Positions 1-7,157 of a stretch of DNA of 64,000 nt are shown one piece after another. The stretch is from a virus, in the IMG/VR virus record IMGVR_UViG_3300032313_001465, positions 1 to 64,000 of that record; one strand, written 5' to 3'. Below the pieces are notes generated by a model that was not told where the DNA came from, searched no databases, and worked only from the letters and a program-made list of their open reading frames with translations. The translations under genes and the position numbers were made by a program. The number at the start of each line of letters is the position of its first letter. Position 1 is the stretch's first letter.

Positions 1-330
1 GAAGAAGTTCGTAAAGTATTAAACGAGGCTATGTCTTGGGACAAAAACACAATTAACAAATTTTTTGCATATTTGAAACGTCAGCACGGTATGAAAGCAG
101 TCCCTGAATTTAAAACAGATACCACAGGTTATGTTGAAATTCTTATGGGTGGTCCTGCATTTGATGCTAACTTTATGGTAGATGGAACTAATCTTATACT
201 TAAACCTGACTCCACTTCCGATACGACTGCTGCAGAGTTTCTTAGCGACATAAACTCAGATAATGAAAGAACAAAAAATACAGAATACAAATTCCAACAA
301 AAAGGAAGATCAGTTATTATAAGTTTATAA
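1..330 (+). CDS. Leader-bearing phage protein, 5' end outside window
   Basis: The open frame runs into the window from the left. Before the first internal ATG (position 31) the in-frame codons read EEVRKVLNEA, the same leader found in full in the genes at 387 and 20582, so the true start lies upstream. The body is about 100 residues with no domain I recognise. The leader ends in L-N-E, which resembles the (I/L)-x-E cleavage site of T4-type prohead proteases, so an internal capsid protein is possible. That role is an inference from the leader only. Confidence 0.75.
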   Translation, partial: EEVRKVLNEAMSWDKNTINKFFAYLKRQHGMKAVPEFKTDTTGYVEILMGGPAFDANFMVDGTNLILKPDSTSDTTAAEFLSDINSDNERTKNTEYKFQQKGRSVIISL

Positions 331-386
331 TTCATTTAATAACAACATACGATAACAAATAAACAATCAAAAACAATCAAAAACAA

Positions 387-791
387 ATGAAAATTACAGA
401 ATTTAAAAAACTAATCAAAGAAGAAGTACGCAAAGTATTAAAAGAAAACAATTCTTTAACATTCGATAGAATCCAACAATATATAATGGGTGGAGGAAAG
501 GGCAATCTTGATTTAAATAATCTCTCAGTTACCTCATTACCAGATAATTTAAGGGTTAGAGGTACTCTTGATCTAGCAAATAATCCAATTACCACATTAC
601 CAGATGATCTATGGGTTAGTGTTGATCTTATTTTAATAAATACTAAAATTACCTCATTACCAAAGGGTCTAGAAGTTGGTGGTACTCTTTATTTAAGTAA
701 TACTCCAATAAGTAAAGAATATTCCAAGTATGAACTTGAAAAGATGGTTCCTGGAGTAAGACGAGTCATTGCTTATAACGAAAATTTCTAA
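387..791 (+). CDS. Leucine-rich-repeat protein with capsid-targeting-like leader
   Basis: 134 residues. Residues 1-20 are an amphipathic leader (MKITEFKKLI then KEEVRKVLKE). Residues about 40-105 hold three to four short leucine-rich repeats of the form L-D-L-x-N-x-x-I-T-x-L-P, about 20-22 residues each, like bacterial-type LRRs. It follows the partial gene at the left edge and precedes a clear terminator. LRRs usually mediate protein binding; the partner is unknown. The leader suggests packaging into the head, an inference by analogy with T4 internal proteins. Confidence 0.75.
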   Translation: MKITEFKKLIKEEVRKVLKENNSLTFDRIQQYIMGGGKGNLDLNNLSVTSLPDNLRVRGTLDLANNPITTLPDDLWVSVDLILINTKITSLPKGLEVGGTLYLSNTPISKEYSKYELEKMVPGVRRVIAYNENF

Positions 792-867
792 ATATTTAAG
801 AGATTCATGCAAATATAAATAACAACATACGGAACTTAGGACCCGTTATAGTTACCCAACAGGTGAC

Positions 868-912
868 AAATCCGAACAAAGTATCGCTACCTAGTTCGGA
901 TTTCCTTTTTCA
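868..912 (+). terminator. Rho-independent terminator
   Basis: A perfect 10-bp stem (AAATCCGAAC at 868-877 and GTTCGGATTT at 894-903) with a 16-nt loop is followed by CCTTTTT. It closes the leader-protein operon before the polymerase gene at 975. A smaller hairpin (851-866, GTTACC/GGTGAC) lies just upstream. Confidence 0.8.
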
Positions 913-974
913 TCAAGAATATTTGGTTATCTGAGGTAATTATATTATCATTATCAGAATAAAGGTTATAAAGT

Positions 975-2234
975 ATGTTTTATATTATTGAGAATTATGA
1001 ACAATTAAAGGAATTTTACTACAAGGAAATTGAGGAAGCATTTGTAGAAATAATTCCATTTAATGATCATATTCATCCAACAATAAACAATGTATCTTTA
1101 ATTTATATTAGACCAATAAACGATAATAAAGGTTATATATTGTGTGTAGAACATAATGATACATTACAATTAAGTATAAACGATATAACAACGATTCTTA
1201 ATAAGATCAATAAAATATATGTACGAGATAAAAAGGAGTTTTTACACTACCTTATACACCCGAATATAGTTGATATCACATTAGAACACATTTATGAGAG
1301 ACCCACAACCTCAGCTCATGATTATTTTTATCGTAATTATCAACATATTGATGATCTTAATAAGATTATACCTATATCCAAACATTATGAAGTTTGTGAA
1401 AAAATATTTAACGATTTAAAAGAAAAAATAAATGAACCAATTAACTTATTTTATAACGATAAAGCATCCTTGGTGTTTAACGCAATTGAACGGAATGGTT
1501 TACGAATACAAAGAGAAAAATTCAAAGACCACTTCTATCATGTTGATGCCGACTACATATATAGTCAATACAACTTTAAGACTACAACAAGAAGACCAGC
1601 CAACAGATTTGGGGGTGTAAATTATGCTGCCTTAAATAAGGAGAACGGAAGTAGAGAAGTATTTATCCCTAGAAATGATAAACTAGTAGAAATAGATCTA
1701 TCAGCATTTCATCCCACATTAATTAGTAAACTTATGGGTTATGATTTTGGAGATAAGAACATATACCATGAAATTGAAGAAGAATGTAATGTAAGTTATG
1801 ATGATGCCAAAAAGATAGTATTTAAAAACCTTAATGGTAATATTTTTGAAGAATACAAAAATGTAGAATTTTTCTCCCGTCTTCAACATTTCAAAGATAA
1901 ATTATGGGAACAATTCCAAAATGAAGGATTTATTGAAGATAAAACAAGTGGATGGAAGTTTTACAAAGATAAATTGGAAAATATGAACCCAAACAAGCTA
2001 CTAAATTATCTACTTCAGACGACTGAAACTTCAACAAATATTAACATTATATGGGATATGTTGAAAATATTAAGAGGTAAAAATACAAAACTAATACTTT
2101 TTACTTACGATGCATTTTTATTGGATTTGGATGAAGATGAAGAAGATTTGATAAATAAAATATTGGAAATATTTAAAACATATAAATTCGATGTCAAAAT
2201 TAAAACAGGTTACAATTACAATAATTTAAAATAA
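975..2234 (+). CDS. Divergent family A (Pol I-like) DNA polymerase
   Basis: 419 residues. The C-terminal half resembles a family A polymerase palm. A template-handling stretch TTTRRPANRFGGVNYAAL lies at about 203-220. A motif A-like EIDLSAFHPTLISKL follows at about 239-253, with Asp241 as candidate metal ligand. A motif B-like K-x-x-x-F-K-N-L-N-G lies at about 280-288, and a motif C-like TYDAFLLD at about 377-384, with Asp379. The first ~170 residues match nothing I know and may be a worn exonuclease domain. A complete family B polymerase is also encoded (17115-19778), so this would be a second polymerase. The motifs are short and divergent; activity is not certain. Confidence 0.6.
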   Translation: MFYIIENYEQLKEFYYKEIEEAFVEIIPFNDHIHPTINNVSLIYIRPINDNKGYILCVEHNDTLQLSINDITTILNKINKIYVRDKKEFLHYLIHPNIVDITLEHIYERPTTSAHDYFYRNYQHIDDLNKIIPISKHYEVCEKIFNDLKEKINEPINLFYNDKASLVFNAIERNGLRIQREKFKDHFYHVDADYIYSQYNFKTTTRRPANRFGGVNYAALNKENGSREVFIPRNDKLVEIDLSAFHPTLISKLMGYDFGDKNIYHEIEEECNVSYDDAKKIVFKNLNGNIFEEYKNVEFFSRLQHFKDKLWEQFQNEGFIEDKTSGWKFYKDKLENMNPNKLLNYLLQTTETSTNINIIWDMLKILRGKNTKLILFTYDAFLLDLDEDEEDLINKILEIFKTYKFDVKIKTGYNYNNLK

Positions 2235-2239
2235 AATTT

Positions 2240-2710
2240 ATGAATCAAAACTCGATTTTTGATAGTTCTATTAATATGTATGATACGACATATGATTATG
2301 ACTTATACGACCCTAATATGAACATTCAAAACAAATTGTTTTGTACCTTTACTAAAGTAGATAAAATAGAGGACTTAATAGAATCGATTCAAAGTAAATA
2401 TAACGTATTATACGGGAAGATATTTGCATTGCATATCAAAACTAATGACGAGTATGTATTAACATATAATATTGAACTTGGAAATTTATCTGATATTCCT
2501 GAGAACACTATCCTAGTTCATAGAAAAAAAGAAACAAATAGTTTATACTCAATAAACGCCCTAAACCAACTCATTAAAAGTCTAAATAATGGAATGTTAG
2601 ATTCTAAATTCGTTATAGACTGGAACAACTACAGAAATTGTATTTTGTTAACTCAACAGGGGGAATTAAAAAGGCTAGATACTAAAATTTATAAGATTAT
2701 TAGTCTGTAA
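2240..2710 (+). CDS. Conserved hypothetical protein next to polymerase
   Basis: 156 residues, starting 5 nt after the family A-like polymerase and therefore probably co-translated with it. A Tyr/Asp/Asn-rich N-terminus is followed by a compact alpha/beta body; the segment ILVHRKKETNSLYSINALN (about 91-109) looks like a conserved core. I do not recognise a function. Its position between polymerase and gp32 suggests a replication accessory role, by context only. Confidence 0.7.
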   Translation: MNQNSIFDSSINMYDTTYDYDLYDPNMNIQNKLFCTFTKVDKIEDLIESIQSKYNVLYGKIFALHIKTNDEYVLTYNIELGNLSDIPENTILVHRKKETNSLYSINALNQLIKSLNNGMLDSKFVIDWNNYRNCILLTQQGELKRLDTKIYKIISL

Positions 2711-2712
2711 AT

Positions 2713-2743
2713 TTGGCTTCTAAAAAATAGGTTATTACATTAA
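2713..2743 (+). promoter_or_regulatory. Core promoter (no GTCAT boxes) ahead of gp32
   Basis: TTGG at 2713-2716 lies 23 nt start-to-start from TACATTAA at 2736-2743, the same spacing as all other copies of this phage's promoter core. It sits in the 63-nt gap before gp32. Confidence 0.5.
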
Positions 2744-2773
2744 ATATATTATAAACAAAAAAAGTTATTAAAC

Positions 2774-3604
2774 ATGGATTTAAACACAATTAGACAAAAG
2801 CTTTCTAATATGAATTCAAAGAACAACAAAGGTGGTTCTAAAGTGGATTATGAAAAATTATATTGGAAGCCATCCATTGGAAAACAAACAATTAGAATTG
2901 TTCCTTCCAAATTCGACGACAAATCACCATTTAAAGAATTGTTCTTTTATTATGGTATTGGAAACAAGATGATGCTTTCTCCACTTTCTTGGGGTGAAAA
3001 AGATCCAATTGCTGAATTCGTAAAACAATTACGTAAATCAAGCGACAAAGAAGATTGGAGATTAGCTAAAAAATTAGAACCGAAGTTAAGAGTATTCGCT
3101 CCTGTAATTGTACGTGGTGAAGAAGATAAAGGAGTTCGTTTATGGCAATTTGGTAAAGAAGTATACATGGAATTTTTATCAATGGCTGACGATGAAGATA
3201 TTCAGGATTTTACTGACGTTGCAGAAGGTAGAGATTTTACAGTAGATACAGTAGGACCAGATACTACAGGAACCGCTTATAATAAATCATCTATTCGTCC
3301 TAAAACTAAAATTTCCCCTCTAGCTTCAACTAAGGAAGAAATTGAAAAATATCTAAACAACCAACCTGATCCATCTGAAGCATTTAAACGTTATACATTT
3401 GATGAAATGAAAAGTGCATTACAAAGTTGGTTAGCACCTGATGAAGATGGTGGAGAGGAGGAAGATGAAGAAGAAGTAATTCCACCAACAACAGATTTAC
3501 CTTGGGACAAACCTACAGTAAAATCTAAGCCAGCATCAAATTATACTTTATCTACTAAAAAAGATAATAAGTCAAAATTTGATGATTTGTTTGAAAAAGA
3601 CTAA
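2774..3604 (+). CDS. 32: Single-stranded DNA-binding protein, gp32-like
   Basis: 276 residues, near the size of T4 gp32. Coats single-stranded DNA during replication, recombination and repair. Visible features are a basic N-terminal segment with polar K/N/G residues, an OB-fold-like core (YWKPSIGKQTIRIVPSK, about 31-47; FFYYGIGNKMM) and a very acidic tail (GGEEEDEEEV) ending in KFDDLFEKD, the usual protein-docking tail. No Cys/His zinc cluster like that of T4 gp32 is visible. It lies directly upstream of uvsX, as expected for the recombination-replication block. Confidence 0.85.
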   Translation: MDLNTIRQKLSNMNSKNNKGGSKVDYEKLYWKPSIGKQTIRIVPSKFDDKSPFKELFFYYGIGNKMMLSPLSWGEKDPIAEFVKQLRKSSDKEDWRLAKKLEPKLRVFAPVIVRGEEDKGVRLWQFGKEVYMEFLSMADDEDIQDFTDVAEGRDFTVDTVGPDTTGTAYNKSSIRPKTKISPLASTKEEIEKYLNNQPDPSEAFKRYTFDEMKSALQSWLAPDEDGGEEEDEEEVIPPTTDLPWDKPTVKSKPASNYTLSTKKDNKSKFDDLFEKD

Positions 3605-3613
3605 TAACAATTA

Positions 3614-3631
3614 GGGGGTGATTTAGCCCCC
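3614..3631 (+). terminator. Hairpin after gp32
   Basis: Five G:C pairs (GGGGG 3614-3618, CCCCC 3627-3631) with an 8-nt loop lie just after the gp32 stop. The downstream tract is only ATTTAAAA, so it may attenuate rather than end transcription. Confidence 0.5.
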
Positions 3632-3649
3632 ATTTAAAACTAAAAATTT

Positions 3650-4738
3650 ATGGCAAAAACAAAAAAGTCGCTTACAGAAGCGGTAGGGGAAGAACTTAAG
3701 TCAAAATTCTCACTTGATAAATTCAAGGAGAAAAAAGGATTAGACAATAATGTAAAGTTCAAAGAACAGAAATTTATCCCATTCAGTAAACCTATTCAAG
3801 ATGCTCTTTCTATAGAAGGAATTCCAATGGGTCATTTAACTATAGCTAGGGGAAGATCAGACTCTGGTAAAACAACACTATTAATTGAGACAGCTATAAA
3901 TGCTCAAAAACAAGGAATTCTTCCTATATTCATAATAACTGAAATGAAGTGGGATTTTGAACATGCTGCTCAAATGGGATTTGAATTAAATAGAATAATA
4001 GATCCCGAGGATCCAACAAATATAAATTATGAAGGTTTTTTTATGTATGTAGATAGATCAACAATTAATGTTATAGAAGATGTATCAGCATTTATATTGG
4101 ATATATTAGATGAACAAAAGAAAGGGAATTTACCTTATGATCTTTGCTTTTTATGGGACTCCGTTGGTTCAATTCCATGTAAAATGAGTGTTGAAGCTAA
4201 AAGTAACAACCCTCAATGGAATGCAGGAGCTATGGCTACTCAATTTGGTAATTTTGTGAATCAAAAATTCACAATGTCTCGTAAATCTAATTATCCTTAT
4301 ACAAATACATTCTTTATTATTAATAAAGTTGGAGTACAACCCGCTGAATCACCCATGGGAAGGCCAAAAATGACAAATAAAGGAGGAGATGCTATGTATT
4401 GGGATGCGACTTTGGTAATAACCTTTGGTAATATAACTAATAGTGGAACATCTAAAATCAAAGCTGTTAAAGATAAAAAGAATGTAGAATTTGCTAAAAG
4501 AACCAAAATAGCAATAGATAAAATTCACACAGGAATAGGAATAGCTACTCAATCAACAGTAATTGTTACTCCTCATGGTTTTATTCCTGATACCGATAAT
4601 TCAATAGCTAAATATAAAAAAGAATATTCACGTAATTGGTTTGAAGAAGTAGATGGGGATATATTGATTGTTGAAGACTCGAGTGAGTGGGATGAAAGAG
4701 AAAATATTTCTGATATATTGGAATCTATTAAAGAATAG
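3650..4738 (+). CDS. uvsX: RecA-like recombinase UvsX
   Basis: 362 residues, RecA/UvsX family: strand exchange for recombination-dependent replication and repair, acting with gp32. Walker A GRSDSGKT at 68-75, Walker B LCFLWDSVG with Asp170, and a DNA-binding loop region around NPQWNAGAMATQFGNF. The C-terminus is acidic. The upstream gp32 and downstream RNase H genes match a T4-like core. The RNase H start codon follows its stop directly, implying coupled translation. Confidence 0.9.
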   Translation: MAKTKKSLTEAVGEELKSKFSLDKFKEKKGLDNNVKFKEQKFIPFSKPIQDALSIEGIPMGHLTIARGRSDSGKTTLLIETAINAQKQGILPIFIITEMKWDFEHAAQMGFELNRIIDPEDPTNINYEGFFMYVDRSTINVIEDVSAFILDILDEQKKGNLPYDLCFLWDSVGSIPCKMSVEAKSNNPQWNAGAMATQFGNFVNQKFTMSRKSNYPYTNTFFIINKVGVQPAESPMGRPKMTNKGGDAMYWDATLVITFGNITNSGTSKIKAVKDKKNVEFAKRTKIAIDKIHTGIGIATQSTVIVTPHGFIPDTDNSIAKYKKEYSRNWFEEVDGDILIVEDSSEWDERENISDILESIKE

Positions 4739-4739
4739 T

Positions 4740-5768
4740 ATGAAAAATAAAAATTTACTTAAACTCTTGAATGAAGTCCAAGAAAACACAGACTCAATTC
4801 CTAATAAACATGAAAGAGTACTATTAATTGATGGTCTCAATCTATTTTTTAGAAACTTTGCAATTTTAAATCTAATAAATAGTCATGGGGTTCATATCGG
4901 GGGTTTAGGTGGTTTTCTTAGATCATTAGGAACCTTAGTTAAGGAAATAAAACCTACATCTGTATATGTTGTTTTTGATGGACCTGGATCTTCAGCAAGT
5001 CGAAAAAATATGATTCCTGAATATAAATCAAGTCGAAATATTAATAGAATTACTAATTGGGATATTTTTGATGATATTGAGGAAGAACATGATTCTAAAA
5101 TTAATCAAATAGTACGTTTGATGCATTATTTGGGATGTTTACCTATTAAAGTACTAAGTATTCCTAAAGTAGAAGCAGATGATATTTTAGCTTGTTTGAG
5201 TCAACAGATATCATCAAATCCAAATAATAAATCATTTATAGTATCCGCAGATAAAGACTTCCTCCAGCTAGTCACCAATAACATCACAGTCTATCGTCCC
5301 GTTGAAAAAGAATATTATACGCCACAGACTGTAATTGATAAGTTTCAACTTACACCACATAACTTTATCTTACAAAAAACATTACTTGGAGACAATTCAG
5401 ATAATGTTAAAGGAATTAAGGGGTTAGGTGAGAAGGGACTTTTAAAAAAATTCCCGGAATTAAAAGAAAGAAATTTATCACTTCAAGATATATTTGATAT
5501 ATGTGAAGAAAAACTTAAAGACCATGTTGTATATGCTCGAATATTAATGGAGCGAAATGAGATAGAGAGCAAATATAAAGTTATGGATCTAAGTAAACCT
5601 TTAGTAAGTGAACAGGATATAGAAGATCTACAATCAATAATTGAAGATGATGAATTATCTTTTGAACCCGAAGAATTTGTACGAATGTATAATGAAGACG
5701 AATTGGGGAAAATAATTAAAAATGTAGATTTTTGGATTAAAGAAAATTTTTTATATTTAAAAAAATAG
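4740..5768 (+). CDS. rnh: RNase H / 5'-3' exonuclease (FEN-1 family)
   Basis: 342 residues from the ATG at 4740, chosen because longer in-frame starts lie inside uvsX. FEN-like fold: LLIDGLNLFFRNF (Asp31), VVFDGPG, KVEADDILA (144-152), SADKDFLQL (169-177), then the helix-hairpin-helix GDNSDNVKGIKGLG (217-230). It corresponds to T4 RNase H, which removes RNA primers and flaps from the lagging strand. The spacing of acidic residues indicates an active enzyme. Confidence 0.9.
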   Translation: MKNKNLLKLLNEVQENTDSIPNKHERVLLIDGLNLFFRNFAILNLINSHGVHIGGLGGFLRSLGTLVKEIKPTSVYVVFDGPGSSASRKNMIPEYKSSRNINRITNWDIFDDIEEEHDSKINQIVRLMHYLGCLPIKVLSIPKVEADDILACLSQQISSNPNNKSFIVSADKDFLQLVTNNITVYRPVEKEYYTPQTVIDKFQLTPHNFILQKTLLGDNSDNVKGIKGLGEKGLLKKFPELKERNLSLQDIFDICEEKLKDHVVYARILMERNEIESKYKVMDLSKPLVSEQDIEDLQSIIEDDELSFEPEEFVRMYNEDELGKIIKNVDFWIKENFLYLKK

Positions 5769-5778
5769 AACAAAAGTT

Positions 5779-7149
5779 ATGACAACAACAAGATTAAATT
5801 CTTTAGAGGAATACGGGCCTTCTTTCCAAACTAAAGTAATATCTTCACTACTAACACATAAGAAATTTTTACTATCAATACATGATGTTTTAACTGATGA
5901 ATACTTCAGTACACAAGCATCAAAATGGATTGTAGGTCAAATTTTAAGATATTATAGTGAATATCACTGCCCACCAACAATGGAAGTTCTAAAAGTAGAA
6001 ATGAAGAAAATTACAAACGATGTACTTCAAATTGCTATTAAAGAACAATTAAAACAATCTTATTCAGCCTCTGAAGATGATTTAGAATACATTGAAAATG
6101 AATTCTCAGGCTTCTGTAAAAATCAACAATTAAAAAGAGCATTACTAGATTCAGTAGACTTACTTAAGGGTGGGGAATATGATTCTATTAGATTTTTAAT
6201 TGATAGTGCTCTTAAAGCGGGTCAAGATAAAAATATAGGTCATGAATACGATAAAGATACTGAATCCAGATATCGTGAAGAAAATAGAATTATTATCCCT
6301 ACTCCTTGGGATAAAATAAATGAATTAATACAGGGTGGATTAGGAAATGGAGATTTTGGTTTAGTATTTGGTAATCCTGGAGGTGGTAAGTCATGGGCTT
6401 TAGTAGCATTAGGAGGATGTGCTGTCCAATTAGGATATAATGTAGTACACTATACTTTAGAATTAGGAGAAGATTATGTTGGAAAAAGATATGATGCTTT
6501 CTTTACGGGTATTCCTGTAGATAAACTTAAAAATTTTAAATCAAAAGTTCAAGAAACGATAGTTGAACTCCCAGGTAAATTAATTATAAAAGAATACACA
6601 CCTGGAAAGGCTAGTATTTCTACTTTAGAGAGCCACATTAAAAAATGTGAGGATTTAGGTTTTAAAGTAGATTTAATAATTATAGATTACGTTGACTTAC
6701 TTTCATCAAAAAGAAAAAATAGGGAGAGAAAAGATGAAATTGATGATATTTATATCAGTACTAAAGGATTAGCTCGAGAATTAAATCTACCTGTATGGTC
6801 AGTATCACAGGTTAATAGAACTGGAGCTAAAGAAAATATTATAGAAGGCACAGCAGCGGCCGGAAGTTATGATAAAATTATGATTTCTGATCTATGCTTA
6901 ACCCTCTCAAGAAAAAAAGAAGACAAAGTTAACGGAACCGGTAGAATTCACGTTATGAAAAATAGATATGGAGCGGATGGTATGACTTATAATGCCAAGA
7001 TAGACACATCTAGAGGATATATAGAAATTGAAGACGAATATAATGAGGATGATGAAGACACTAAACCAGCCGTTAAAAAGTTTGATAGTGACTTTGATAA
7101 ATTTGATAAACAGCTTTTAAAAAATAAATTTTTTGAATTAAATAAATAA
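5779..7149 (+). CDS. 41: Replicative DNA helicase, gp41/DnaB-like
   Basis: 456 residues. An N-terminal helical domain (about 1-165) is followed by a RecA-type ATPase: Walker A GNPGGGKS at 198-205, Walker B LIIIDYVDLL with Asp303, and SVSQVNRTG near 355. Unwinds the fork in 5'-3' direction and recruits primase. The tail is acidic and low complexity. No gp61-like primase or gp59-like loader was recognised in the window; they may lie elsewhere. It begins 10 nt after the RNase H gene. Confidence 0.9.
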   Translation: MTTTRLNSLEEYGPSFQTKVISSLLTHKKFLLSIHDVLTDEYFSTQASKWIVGQILRYYSEYHCPPTMEVLKVEMKKITNDVLQIAIKEQLKQSYSASEDDLEYIENEFSGFCKNQQLKRALLDSVDLLKGGEYDSIRFLIDSALKAGQDKNIGHEYDKDTESRYREENRIIIPTPWDKINELIQGGLGNGDFGLVFGNPGGGKSWALVALGGCAVQLGYNVVHYTLELGEDYVGKRYDAFFTGIPVDKLKNFKSKVQETIVELPGKLIIKEYTPGKASISTLESHIKKCEDLGFKVDLIIIDYVDLLSSKRKNRERKDEIDDIYISTKGLARELNLPVWSVSQVNRTGAKENIIEGTAAAGSYDKIMISDLCLTLSRKKEDKVNGTGRIHVMKNRYGADGMTYNAKIDTSRGYIEIEDEYNEDDEDTKPAVKKFDSDFDKFDKQLLKNKFFELNK

Positions 7150-7157
7150 TAAAATAA

